A stretch of DNA of 36,299 nt from Actinomycetota bacterium (GTDB taxonomy: Bacteria; Actinomycetota; Coriobacteriia; Anaerosomatales; UBA3086), in contig JAQIBK010000170.1 in assembly GCA_027859125.1 (NCBI GenBank), positions 1 to 36,299 of the forward strand. The letters run 5' to 3'. Positions within the stretch are counted from its first letter, which is position 1. Each line of letters begins with the position of its first letter. Shown here in pieces: positions 1 to 9,137 of the stretch. The translations under genes were made by a program, and so were the position numbers. The notes beneath the pieces are model-generated. The model saw only the letters and a program-made list of their open reading frames with translations. It had not been told where the DNA came from and searched no databases.

Positions 1-2505
1 GGCCGACCCCCCGCGGGCCGAAAGCCGCTGCGAGGCAAGGGGACGTCGCGTCCGCGGAAGGGCGGCAACACGCGCCCCAAGTGGCAGAGCACCGCTCTGA
101 AGATCGTCGGAATAGTGACGCTGATGTCCATCATCGGCGGTGGTCTGGTCGGCATGGTGATCTGGAAGAAGGCCAACGCCGATCTACCGGACATCACTGG
201 CACCGCACGCGGCACTGATCAGACGTCCTATATATATGACCGCAACGGTACACAGCTCGCCCGGCTCTACGCCGACGAGAACCGCACACACGTTGCCATC
301 TCGGACATTCCGATCGCCGTGCGCCAGGGCGTGATCGCGACCGAGGACCAGAACTACTACGAGCACAAGGGCATCGATCCGTGGGGTATCGCGCGTGCGC
401 TCTGGGTCGATATAACCCAAGGCAAGAGGCACGGCGGATCCACGATCACGCAGCAGTACGTGGTCAATGCGTTCGTCGAGCGAGAGAACTCGCTCATGCG
501 CAAGCTGAAGGAGGGCATCCTCGCCTACCGTCTGGAGCAGGACTTCTCCAAAGACGAGATCCTTGAGAAATATCTGAACACCATCTACTACGGACATGGC
601 GCCTATGGCGTGGAGGCCGCTTCCAAGACGTACTTCGGCGTGAGCGCCTCCGGCCTCTCGATCTCGCAGTCCGCCATGATCGCGGGTGTGATCAAATCGC
701 CGGGAAGATACTCACCGTACCTGGACCCTGAGGCTGCGGTCGACCGCCGAGACACCGTGTTGGGCCAGATGCTCTCCGAGGGCTACATCACACAAGAACA
801 GCATGATGCAGCAGTTGCTGAGGAGATGGTGCTCTCCACCCTGCAGGCGTCCGCAACAGCCGCTCCGTACTTCGTCGAGTACATCAAGGCACAGTTGACC
901 GAGGAGTACGGCTCAGAGACGGTCTACCGTGGCGGAATAACCGTGTCGACAACGATCGACATGCGCATGCAGACGGCAGCGGAGAACGCCATCACCAACA
1001 TTCTGAACGAGGAGGGCGACCCCTCCGCAGCGCTGGTGGCGATCGATCCGCGTACCGGCGAGATCATGGCCATGGTCGGTGGTACGGACTTCACGACCCA
1101 GCAGTTCAACGTCGCGGTCCAAGGACGACGTCAGCCGGGATCTGCATTCAAGCCGTTCGTGCTCGCGACCGCATTGGCCGAGGGCGTGCCGGCTGAGAAA
1201 TCCTACGAGTGCGGGCCAGCCAAGCTTCCCTTGTCCAACGGACAGACCTGGAGCGTGACCGGAGCGCACGGCGCCAAGACCAGTGGCCCCATGCGCCTCC
1301 GTCAGGCCACTGAGAAATCAGTGAACTCGATCTTTGCGCAGTTGATACTCGCGGTGAGTCCTAGCGACGTGGTCACCACTATAGAGTCCATGGGCATCCA
1401 TGAGGGGATCATGGCCGTACCCGCGATCGCTCTGGGCGGTCTGAATGAGGGCGTGTCCCCGCTGGAGATGGCGTCGGCATACGGCACGTTCGCCAACGCA
1501 GGCGTCCACGCGACACCCCAGGGGCTGCTGGAGGTCTCATCAGCGGACGGCGAGACGATGTACTCGCTGGAACCCGAGCTGACCGAGGCGATCGATCCTG
1601 CAGTGGCATACCTCACGACCGACATCCTGAAAGGCGCCATTTCTCGCGGCACCGGGACCGGGGCGAACATCGGGCGTCCCGCAGCAGGCAAGACGGGTAC
1701 GACGCAAGCGTATCGCGACGCATGGTTCGTCGGTTATACGCCTGATCTGGTGTGCGCGGTATGGGTGGGGCATCCCGACGGTCAGATCGAGATGGCCAAC
1801 GTTCACGGCCGAAAGGTCTCTGGCGGATCGTTCCCCGCCGACATCTGGGCGCAGTTCATGAAGGAAGCGCTCGTGGACACGCCATCCTCGGACTTCACCA
1901 AGCCCAGCGGACTCGTGAACCTGACCGTTTGCGACGACACAGGGCTGCTGAACACCGAGTACTGCGAGAAGTCGGTGACGGGGCTGTTCATTCGCGGCTT
2001 CGTTCCCAAGGAGACCTGCGACCTTCACACCGGTCCGATCGAGATCGACATCCCCAACGTGATCGGCATGACCAAGGAGGCCGCTATCGCACTACTGAAG
2101 CAGCTCATGCTTCTGTTCGAGGTGACCGAGAAGGATGTGCACGGTATTCCGGCAGGAATCGTGGCCAGTCAGACTCCTGCGGCGGGCAGCACGGGCACCA
2201 CAGAGACGGTCGTGTCGCTGATTGTGGCGAACGGTGGAGACGCCGACCTGTCCCCCATCGCACAGTTCGTGTTCGGGCCGACGGAACCCTCGATGATGCA
2301 ACCTGTCGCTTTCGACGGGTCCGTCTCGACCGATGACGGCGAGATAGTCACGTACCTCTGGGAGTTCGGTGACGGAACCGAGGAGCAGCTTGGCGCAAAC
2401 GTGAGCCATGTATTCAGTGACCCCGGTACGTGGGAGATCACCCTGTGGGTCACCGATGACAGCGATCAGACTTCTTCGGTCACACAGAAGATCACGGTGA
2501 AGTAG
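1..2505 (+). CDS. Class A penicillin-binding protein with PASTA and PKD domains (5' end outside window)
   Basis: A bifunctional peptidoglycan glycosyltransferase/transpeptidase that polymerises and cross-links the cell wall outside the membrane. The frame is open from base 1, where it encodes a basic, Arg/Lys/Pro-rich cytosolic tail ahead of one membrane anchor (IIGGGLVGMVIW). The ORF-track start (GTG at 115) falls inside that anchor, so the true start is upstream of the window. The GT51 motifs ATEDQNYYEHKG and GGSTITQQ come first, then the transpeptidase motifs SAFK, SVN and KTGT. A cysteine-containing stretch typical of Gram-positive PBP1A follows, then one PASTA domain (IPNVIGMTKEAA) and a C-terminal PKD-like domain (YLWEFGDGT). 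Family assignment is firm. The PKD tail is an unusual addition, perhaps for wall or glycan contact. A strong hairpin follows the stop codon. Confidence 0.95.
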   Translation, partial: GRPPAGRKPLRGKGTSRPRKGGNTRPKWQSTALKIVGIVTLMSIIGGGLVGMVIWKKANADLPDITGTARGTDQTSYIYDRNGTQLARLYADENRTHVAISDIPIAVRQGVIATEDQNYYEHKGIDPWGIARALWVDITQGKRHGGSTITQQYVVNAFVERENSLMRKLKEGILAYRLEQDFSKDEILEKYLNTIYYGHGAYGVEAASKTYFGVSASGLSISQSAMIAGVIKSPGRYSPYLDPEAAVDRRDTVLGQMLSEGYITQEQHDAAVAEEMVLSTLQASATAAPYFVEYIKAQLTEEYGSETVYRGGITVSTTIDMRMQTAAENAITNILNEEGDPSAALVAIDPRTGEIMAMVGGTDFTTQQFNVAVQGRRQPGSAFKPFVLATALAEGVPAEKSYECGPAKLPLSNGQTWSVTGAHGAKTSGPMRLRQATEKSVNSIFAQLILAVSPSDVVTTIESMGIHEGIMAVPAIALGGLNEGVSPLEMASAYGTFANAGVHATPQGLLEVSSADGETMYSLEPELTEAIDPAVAYLTTDILKGAISRGTGTGANIGRPAAGKTGTTQAYRDAWFVGYTPDLVCAVWVGHPDGQIEMANVHGRKVSGGSFPADIWAQFMKEALVDTPSSDFTKPSGLVNLTVCDDTGLLNTEYCEKSVTGLFIRGFVPKETCDLHTGPIEIDIPNVIGMTKEAAIALLKQLMLLFEVTEKDVHGIPAGIVASQTPAAGSTGTTETVVSLIVANGGDADLSPIAQFVFGPTEPSMMQPVAFDGSVSTDDGEIVTYLWEFGDGTEEQLGANVSHVFSDPGTWEITLWVTDDSDQTSSVTQKITVK

Positions 2506-2551
2506 CGCAACGTGCACAGCCTAGTGGACTGAGAATCGGCATATATGACAC

Positions 2552-2580
2552 GCGACGCCCGCCGGATCGGCGGGCGTCGC
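2552..2580. terminator. Bidirectional terminator between PBP and U32 genes
   Basis: A perfect 12-bp inverted repeat (GCGACGCCCGCC / GGCGGGCGTCGC) with a 5-base loop sits between the convergent ends of the first PBP gene and the U32 gene. T-runs are short, so the termination strength is inferred. Confidence 0.75.
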
Positions 2581-2609
2581 TGCATTTGGATCCGATCGAT
2601 GTGGCGGAG

Positions 2610-5051
2610 CTACTTCACGCCACGAAAGAAGTGTCCACTGGTCGTGTTCTCGACCATTGCCGCATCCGGCACGGTACGACCAGCAACTGCAGTTCTAAGA
2701 ATGTCGCCGACCTCGCTCACCACTCGCTGAGCGAACCGCAGGCTGTCGACATGCAAGTCGAGTCTCACCGCACCTAACCCGGTCTCGACGACCTCGTTGA
2801 GTGCGCGCGTGAGATCCAGCGGCACCGCGTTGTAGATGTGGCTGCGCCCGGTGGGATCGGTAACGACAGGGAACTCGTAACCTTTTTGGTCTCGCAGCGT
2901 GTGGCGTCCATGACGACGCTTGCATGTGTCGCAGTTGCGCTTGCAGGGTCCCTGGGCCATGAGCACGCAGTGCTCGGTGACCATGAGCTCCTGTCGACCC
3001 CATATGGCCGTACCGACGCGGACCTTCGAATGCTGCGCCATCTCCGCGATCTGCCTGCCCGAGAGCTCCGGCGAAAGCCACACGGACGATGCTCCGAGAT
3101 CGACGAGAGCCTCGAGCGTCCAGGGATTGACAGCGCCCAGCGACCAATCGGCCTCGACCTCGATTCCCTCATCGGCGAGCTTGCGGATCAGACCCAGATT
3201 GCCGACGACCACACGCTGGCACTTGGCGACGTCACGCAGAAAGCCGTCGGCCTCAGTGTCGTGCGCAATGCGAGGGATCACGGGCACGATGCGATCGGGC
3301 ACCTTGCCCCCGAACTCCTTGAGCAGCCACACGGGGATCTGTACGCGGGCGACGTTGGTGTCCAGGCATGCCCTGGCGATGGAGATGTCCGACGTGGCAA
3401 CGACTATTTCAGGTGCAGCAGTCTCATGCTTGCGTCCGCGCGGGACGGATATCTCGATGTTCTGGAACGAACGATCGGCCCAGGGTGCGAGCACACTGGC
3501 CTCATACTCGTCGATCGCTTCGCGGCGCACGCGGTGAAGCGTGGAGTACCCGACACCTGCACCGGCATCGAGTTCGATGTCCCACGATGCGGCGCGATAC
3601 GGAGTACCGCCCAGACGTCCAACGTGTTCAGCGACCTCATCGGCTGTGATGGGCTTGGTGCGGGCGACTTCGATCGTCGGTCCCTCGGCAGCGCCGAAGT
3701 GGGTGCCGTCATTGACCCGGACGGTCAGGGGCCGATTCCTCACGAGCGTGACGGAGATGTCCAGATCTATCGTGCCTTCGGACGCATCTTTGGTGAACGT
3801 ACGCTTGGCGGCCTGCTCCAGCGATGCGTTCACGACGCGGAACACTCGATCGCTCTTGGACAGCCGCTTCTCTGCGAGAATGCCCACGGATGCTCCGGCC
3901 GGCGCGGACATGGTCGTACCGTCCTCGTATCGCATGGTTCCGACCTTCTGGGCGAAGCGACCATTGTTGGTCCAGAACTCGATCGTGTCGCCGGAGTCGA
4001 GCGCACCCTCGAGCGCAACGGTCGCCCAATGGTCCTCGAGACGAGATACACGCCCTATGGCCACACCGCGATTGTTCGGACGTGTGTAGCTCATCATGCT
4101 GTTGCCTCGCTCCTCGAGCAGGTACGCAGGGGAGAAACCGCGACTGAAGGCCTCGTCCAGGATCGAGCGCTCACCCTCAGTGATGCTGAACTCCGCAGGA
4201 TCCTCCAATGCGCGATCCAGTGCGGCGCGATAGACCCTGGTCACCAAAGCCACATATTCGGGGGACTTCATCCGTCCCTCGATCTTGAAAGCCGAGACAC
4301 CTGCCTCGATGAGCGCAGGCAGCTGACCGATGCCCACGATATCGCGCGGACTCAGGAGATAGAGCCCGGGAGTCTCCACGACCTCTCTACGGCCATCCGT
4401 CAATTCATAAGGCATGCGGCATGGCTGAGCACAGAGCCCTCGGTTGCCCGAGCGCCCGCCGATCATGGACGACATGAGGCACTGGCCCGAGTAGCTGACA
4501 CAGAGCGCGCCGTGAACGAACGACTCGACCTCGATGCCTTCGACAGCTGCCAGTGTCGATATCTCGCCAAGAGAGGTCTCACGAGCGAGCGTCACACGGG
4601 AAACGCCGAGCCGCGCGAGCTCCTCGACAGTGGCAGAGTTGTGAGTGTTCATCTGAGTGGAGGCATGGATCCGCACGTGCGGAAGCTCGCGCCGGAGCAA
4701 GCGGAGCAGACCGAGATCCTGCACGATCACAGCGTCGATTCCGGTCTCCCATGCACGCGAGACCATCTCGACGGCAGTGATCATCTCATCGGCCAGCACG
4801 AGAACGTTCGCAGTGAGGTAGACTCGAACGCCATGCAGGTGCGCGAAGTGGCACACCTCAGGCAGCGTCTCCAGGGAGAAGTTCTTGGCACTTCGACGGG
4901 CGTTGAGACTCTCGACCCCGAGATAGACCGCGTCGGCACCGTTGTTGACCGCCGCACGTAGGGATTCGGGGCCGCCAGCGGGCGCGAGGAGTTCGGGAAC
5001 GCGAGTGGGGGAGTGGGGATTCGTCTCGGAAAGAGACAGGTCCTGATTCAT
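2610..5051 (-). CDS. U32 family protein, RlhA-like (peptidase U32 / 23S rRNA hydroxylation factor type)
   Basis: An 813-residue member of the U32 family. Relatives RlhA and TrhP are needed for hydroxylation of 23S rRNA or tRNA, and UbiU/UbiV for oxygen-independent ubiquinone hydroxylation; true peptidase activity is doubtful for most members. The signature ESFVHGALCVSYSGQCLMSS lies near residues 176-195, with further cysteines at about 207 and 211, matching the cysteine ligands of the Fe-S members. The C-terminal half fits the DUF3656-containing long form and has another cysteine cluster (CKRNCDTCKRRHG). The ORF track runs upstream to 5312, across the opposite PBP gene. I chose the ATG at 5051 because AGGAAGG lies just upstream and the conserved LLAPAGGPESL begins soon after. 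The gene is transcribed divergently from the second PBP. Substrate is not determined by the sequence. Confidence 0.9.
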   Translation of the reverse strand: MNQDLSLSETNPHSPTRVPELLAPAGGPESLRAAVNNGADAVYLGVESLNARRSAKNFSLETLPEVCHFAHLHGVRVYLTANVLVLADEMITAVEMVSRAWETGIDAVIVQDLGLLRLLRRELPHVRIHASTQMNTHNSATVEELARLGVSRVTLARETSLGEISTLAAVEGIEVESFVHGALCVSYSGQCLMSSMIGGRSGNRGLCAQPCRMPYELTDGRREVVETPGLYLLSPRDIVGIGQLPALIEAGVSAFKIEGRMKSPEYVALVTRVYRAALDRALEDPAEFSITEGERSILDEAFSRGFSPAYLLEERGNSMMSYTRPNNRGVAIGRVSRLEDHWATVALEGALDSGDTIEFWTNNGRFAQKVGTMRYEDGTTMSAPAGASVGILAEKRLSKSDRVFRVVNASLEQAAKRTFTKDASEGTIDLDISVTLVRNRPLTVRVNDGTHFGAAEGPTIEVARTKPITADEVAEHVGRLGGTPYRAASWDIELDAGAGVGYSTLHRVRREAIDEYEASVLAPWADRSFQNIEISVPRGRKHETAAPEIVVATSDISIARACLDTNVARVQIPVWLLKEFGGKVPDRIVPVIPRIAHDTEADGFLRDVAKCQRVVVGNLGLIRKLADEGIEVEADWSLGAVNPWTLEALVDLGASSVWLSPELSGRQIAEMAQHSKVRVGTAIWGRQELMVTEHCVLMAQGPCKRNCDTCKRRHGRHTLRDQKGYEFPVVTDPTGRSHIYNAVPLDLTRALNEVVETGLGAVRLDLHVDSLRFAQRVVSEVGDILRTAVAGRTVPDAAMVENTTSGHFFRGVK

Positions 5052-5190
5052 CGTTTGAGCCTTCCTGTGACGCGCCTCGGTCTCGCGGGAGCGGACCCTC
5101 GGCGGTGTCGGTACGGTAACGTCACGGTTGTGTCTGGCGCGATGAACGCACCATGTAGCACAATAGGCAGGTTGGAGGTGAGAGGGACAC

Positions 5191-7389
5191 ATGTCAAGTA
5201 GGCGAGCTCGTGCCAGGCGCCACAAAGGCGCTGGCAAAGGAATCATCATCATGCGAGTTGCCGTCGTCGCAGTCGCGGCGCTACTTGTCCTGGCCGCTTC
5301 CGGCGCTTTCACCGGATATGCGGTGGCGATGTCCTGGCTCGAGGACCTTCCGGACTACCAGTCGGCCGAGGCTTTCGAACTGGCTCAGCCCACCAAGATA
5401 TACTCCGCCGACGGTGTGCTTCTAGCCCGTCTGTTCCTTGAGAACCGCACCACCGTTCCCATGTCCGAGATCGCAACCGACCTGGCCGACGCCATCGTGG
5501 CCATCGAGGACGAACGCTTCTACCAGCATGACGGTGTGGACTACCTGGGTATCGCGCGCGCCGCCTTCAAGGACGTCATAGCAGGCGACTTCGACGAGGG
5601 CGCCTCCACCATTACTCAGCAGTACATCGATAACACGGTCTTGCGTGACGAGCGCACCGATCGCACCCTGCGCTACAAAGCGCGCGAAGCGTATCTCGCA
5701 CTTGAACTGGAGAAGCTGAAATCCAAAGAGGAGATCCTTGGCCTCTATCTCAACGCGATCTACCTTGGTGACGGAGCGTACGGCGCACAAGCGGCGGCCC
5801 ACACCTACTTCGCCAAGGACGCAAAGGACTTGACCTTGCCTGAGGCCGCCACCCTGGCCGCTCTGGCGCAGGCACCGAGCAGGCTGAACCCGTACGATAA
5901 TCCCGAAGGCGCCACACAACGACGCAATCTCGTACTGGGACGCATGCTCGCCAACAACTTCATCACCCAGACCGAGCACGATGAGGCCATCGCGGCCCCC
6001 ATGGCGGTCGAGGGCAGCGAAGAGCCCGAGGGTGGCATCTATCAGGCGCATTACTTCGTCGCCCACGTCAAGAAGGTCCTGCAGCAGGAGTACAGCCAGT
6101 CGCTCGTGTTCCAGGGCGGATTGACAGTGTACACCACCCTCGACACCCGCCTGCAGGGATACGCCGAGGATGCGGTGTTCTCTCGCTACTACCGCGACAC
6201 TGATCCCAACTGCGCCTTGGTGTCGATCGACCACACCAACGGGCATGTTGTGGCAATGGTCGGTGGAGATGACTTCTCTGAGAACAAGTTCAACCTGGCA
6301 ACCCAAGGCAGACGTCAGCCGGGTTCAGCGTTCAAGATGTTCGTGCTGGTCACCGCGCTCGAGGATGGCATGCCCCCCAGCCGCTACGTGGACTCCAGCT
6401 CCCCTGCTGTGATCCCGACCAATCCTCCCTGGGTCGTCAGCAACAGTGAGGGCTACGGTCGAGGAATGATCACAATGCGGGCGGGCACGCGCGGCTCGGT
6501 CAACACGGTGTTCGCGCGTCTGATCTTCGAACTGGGTGCGGACAAGGTCGCTGCCACAGCGCGGCGCATGGGCATCACGTCCGATGTGCCCGCCTACCCG
6601 TCCATCGCTCTGGGCACTCACAACGTGTCGGTGATTGACATGGCGTCGGCATTTGGCACGCTGGCCAATTTGGGAACGCGCAACGATCCGGTCGTGATAA
6701 CGAAGGTGCTCGATCGTGCCGGCGAAACGGTCTTTGAGTCCACGCTGCTGCCCCAGGAAGTCGTTTCGCCCGAGATCGCATATGCGGCGATCAACATCAT
6801 GAAGGGCGTTATCACCGGAGGCACGGCGCGACGTGCCAACATAGGTCGACCGGCTGCCGGCAAGACCGGGACCAGCCAGAACTACCGCGACGCATGGTTC
6901 TGCGGCTTCACTCCGCAGCTCACCACGGCAGTCTGGACGGGCTACTACGAAAGAGAGACATCCATGCGCAACGTCAACGGGGTCCGTGGTTTTGGAGGAA
7001 CGCTCTCCGCCCCGGTGTGGGCGGACTACATGTCAAAGGCGCTCGAAGGTCTGCCTGCCGTGGATTGGCCACGTCAGGAGACACCCGACTATCGCTGGAA
7101 GTCCGCGTGGGCCGCGACGCAACCGACCACCTCGTATCTGGGCTTCTACCTGGAGAGCGTTCTCAAGGATCTCAATGAGTCCGGATTCAAGATCGTTATC
7201 GGTGAGCAGTACCACCCCAACGCCCTTGCTGGTGTGGTGATCGGACAAGTGCCCGCACCGGGTGACCCGATCTCTCCGGGTGCCGCACTGACACTCACTG
7301 TGTCCAAGGGCCCCATTCCTGCACCGCCGCCGCCGCCGTCGGTGCCGACGACCGGCGCACCGAGCCCGCCAACCACTGGCACCCCATAG
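5191..7389 (+). CDS. Class A penicillin-binding protein with C-terminal PASTA domain
   Basis: A second bifunctional peptidoglycan glycosyltransferase/transpeptidase (732 aa), paralogous to the PBP at the left edge. An Arg-rich cytosolic tail is followed by a single membrane anchor (about 20-42). GT51 motifs are IEDERFYQHDG (catalytic Glu about 106) and STITQQ (139-144). Transpeptidase motifs are SAFK (Ser379, Lys382), SVN (436-438) and KTGT (558-561). One PASTA-like domain (about 640-710) leads into a Pro/Thr-rich tail that may cross the wall. The start is set by GGAGGTGAG shortly before ATG. It lacks the PKD domain and the cysteine loop of the first PBP, so the two probably differ in partners or location. 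Confidence 0.95.
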   Translation: MSSRRARARRHKGAGKGIIIMRVAVVAVAALLVLAASGAFTGYAVAMSWLEDLPDYQSAEAFELAQPTKIYSADGVLLARLFLENRTTVPMSEIATDLADAIVAIEDERFYQHDGVDYLGIARAAFKDVIAGDFDEGASTITQQYIDNTVLRDERTDRTLRYKAREAYLALELEKLKSKEEILGLYLNAIYLGDGAYGAQAAAHTYFAKDAKDLTLPEAATLAALAQAPSRLNPYDNPEGATQRRNLVLGRMLANNFITQTEHDEAIAAPMAVEGSEEPEGGIYQAHYFVAHVKKVLQQEYSQSLVFQGGLTVYTTLDTRLQGYAEDAVFSRYYRDTDPNCALVSIDHTNGHVVAMVGGDDFSENKFNLATQGRRQPGSAFKMFVLVTALEDGMPPSRYVDSSSPAVIPTNPPWVVSNSEGYGRGMITMRAGTRGSVNTVFARLIFELGADKVAATARRMGITSDVPAYPSIALGTHNVSVIDMASAFGTLANLGTRNDPVVITKVLDRAGETVFESTLLPQEVVSPEIAYAAINIMKGVITGGTARRANIGRPAAGKTGTSQNYRDAWFCGFTPQLTTAVWTGYYERETSMRNVNGVRGFGGTLSAPVWADYMSKALEGLPAVDWPRQETPDYRWKSAWAATQPTTSYLGFYLESVLKDLNESGFKIVIGEQYHPNALAGVVIGQVPAPGDPISPGAALTLTVSKGPIPAPPPPPSVPTTGAPSPPTTGTP

Positions 7390-7406
7390 ACTCTTGTGCG
7401 AAAGCC

Positions 7407-7443
7407 AGCAACCCGCCCTGGAGAAGACCCGGAGCGGGCTGCT
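7407..7443. terminator. Bidirectional terminator between PBP and NIF3-like gene
   Basis: Arms AGCAACCCGCCC and GAGCGGGCTGCT form a roughly 12-bp stem. On the - strand every pair is Watson-Crick or G-U, so it suits the end of the arg-mpg-NIF3 transcription unit best. On + it is followed by TTCTGTTTC and could also end the PBP transcript. Confidence 0.6.
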
Positions 7444-7498
7444 TTCTGTTTCATCCGTGTCATGCCCGGAGCCATTGGTGACCCACAGGAACCGACGG

Positions 7499-8461
7499 CT
7501 ACGTGCGCTTCACACGCACCATGCCCGAAGTGCACAAGATCTGGATCTCTCCGGCCTTCTCGATCTCATCGAGAATGAGATTCATGCCGATCACGTCCGA
7601 TGATATGTGTCCCGCGATGATCAGATTGAGCTTGAGCTCCTCGGCACGCTTTCTGTGATCCTCGGAGTAGTGCATGCCCACCAGCGTTCCCACACCGGCC
7701 GCGGAAAGCCGGTTCAAGGCGTCTGTGGGGCCCTCGGTGCCGCCGGTCATGTCCACGACTATGCGACCGGGACGGTTGGCTCCATCGCCCTGCACCAGAA
7801 TGGGGCCATATCCCTTCTTGGCCGCGTCCTTGTACTCGGGGATATCGCGTAGCGACTTCACGACCGCGTCGAGCGTCTCGGGCTTCGCAGCCTCAAGGTG
7901 CGCCTGCACGAAGGCATTGACGGAGTTGTCGGCCGGAGTATGGCAGGACATCGAGGCGAAGCCGAGCAGGTTGGCCGCGTCGATCGCACGATAGTGGTTC
8001 GCCGGCATGATGCGACGGCGAACCTCTTGGGCACGCGGGCCTATCAGTGCGTCAGCGGCGCCGATGGCGACACCTTGGTCAGCCCAGAGGTCGGCCTGCA
8101 TGAGCATGACCTCGTGGAGGTTGGCGAAGCCGGGACCCTCGGGGTGATGCGACAGCACCAGGTCGATGGGCGCGCCCTTCTCGCGGAGACGATCAGCCAG
8201 GAGTACCTCTGCGGCCTCCATGTCGATACCGGTGATCAGACCGCGGATCTCCATCTCAGGGTCGCCCGCGCAGATGCGGGTGTCGGCGTAGGGATTCGTG
8301 AACTTCTCGGTGTCAAAGAACTCCTTGTCCTCAGCCTCCAGCTCGTCGAACGCCTTCTGCTCGTTGGCCATGACGCGAGCGAGCTCCTTGGAGTCGCGCT
8401 TGTCCTGGTCCATGCCGTGCGCCACCGCGATTCGGTAGATGTCTTTGAGTTTCACTGGCAC
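7499..8461 (-). CDS. NIF3-like (NGG1p-interacting factor 3 family) protein
   Basis: A 320-residue protein of the NIF3 / DUF34 type, a family of probable dinuclear-metal proteins whose reaction is not established. Histidine-rich motifs fit metal ligands: LVLSHHPEGPG near the middle, and near the C-terminus MHYSEDHRKRAEE and IIAGHISSDVIGMN. It begins with GTG, preceded by GGGGAG five bases upstream. It lies 44 bp downstream of the DNA glycosylase gene and is the last gene before the hairpin at 7407, so it may be the tail of the arg transcription unit. I recognise the family but cannot give a substrate; a hydrolase or metal-chaperone role is only a guess. Confidence 0.75.
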   Translation of the reverse strand: MPVKLKDIYRIAVAHGMDQDKRDSKELARVMANEQKAFDELEAEDKEFFDTEKFTNPYADTRICAGDPEMEIRGLITGIDMEAAEVLLADRLREKGAPIDLVLSHHPEGPGFANLHEVMLMQADLWADQGVAIGAADALIGPRAQEVRRRIMPANHYRAIDAANLLGFASMSCHTPADNSVNAFVQAHLEAAKPETLDAVVKSLRDIPEYKDAAKKGYGPILVQGDGANRPGRIVVDMTGGTEGPTDALNRLSAAGVGTLVGMHYSEDHRKRAEELKLNLIIAGHISSDVIGMNLILDEIEKAGEIQILCTSGMVRVKRT

Positions 8462-8505
8462 GAACTCCCCTTTCCTGACGCGTCGCCCAGAAGCGACGCG
8501 AGCTA

Positions 8506-9117
8506 TCAGCCGATCCGACCTTTGGACACATTCTTGTGTCCTTCGAGATAGTAACGCAGATGCAGTTCGTGCCCCGCAGAAAGGCCGATGCGACCCGATG
8601 TCGCAACTCTCTCGCCTGCCGGAAGCCGCAGAGCATGAATCCGAATCGCACTATCGATGAGTCCACCCCCGTTGTCGGACATGGTCAGTCCCAGAGCCGC
8701 CGCAAGCTTGCCGGGACCATTGGTGAGTTCGCGGTCAGACCGACCTTGCCGACGCAAACGCATCGTCTCGAGACCGATAGTGGGCTCGATGGCACGAATG
8801 AGAACCGCACCCGCCGTCCCTTCCGACTCGCACACGAGGTTCAACATGTGGTGATTGCCGTACGTGAAGTAGACGTACAGGTGGCCGGGAGGTCCATACA
8901 TCGTGGCGTTACGTTTGGTGATGCCCTTGGTCGCAGCGTGAGAACCCGGATCGTCCGATCCCAGATACGCCTCTGTCTCAACGATGCGTCCGCCCGTGAC
9001 CACGCCATCCTTGTCGGAAATGAGCAGCATCCCCAAGAGTTCCGGCGCGACTGCACGCGGATCGCGATCGAAGAACCCTTGCTGCACCAAAGCCGCGTCT
9101 GATAGTGGTACAGCCAC
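8506..9117 (-). CDS. 3-methyladenine DNA glycosylase (AAG/MPG family)
   Basis: A base-excision repair enzyme that cuts alkylated purines from DNA. Recognisable family blocks are LLGMLLISDKDG, GGRIVETEAYLG (with the catalytic Glu), GPPGHLYVYFTYGNHHMLN and RELTNGPGKLAAALGL. About 203 residues is the usual length. The ORF track begins at a GTG at 9162 that would overlap argH and has no ribosome site. I prefer the GTG at 9117, with AAAGGGAA a short distance upstream and a 20-bp gap after the argH stop. The position directly behind argH suggests co-transcription with arginine genes although the functions are unrelated. Confidence 0.92.
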   Translation of the reverse strand: MAVPLSDAALVQQGFFDRDPRAVAPELLGMLLISDKDGVVTGGRIVETEAYLGSDDPGSHAATKGITKRNATMYGPPGHLYVYFTYGNHHMLNLVCESEGTAGAVLIRAIEPTIGLETMRLRRQGRSDRELTNGPGKLAAALGLTMSDNGGGLIDSAIRIHALRLPAGERVATSGRIGLSAGHELHLRYYLEGHKNVSKGRIG

Positions 9118-9137
9118 CTTGTTTCCCTTTGCGGAGC

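Noticed and set aside
2838-4961. 707-aa ORF on + antisense to the U32 gene
   Set aside because: Shadow of a GC-rich gene; no recognisable motifs, while the - strand has the U32 signature.
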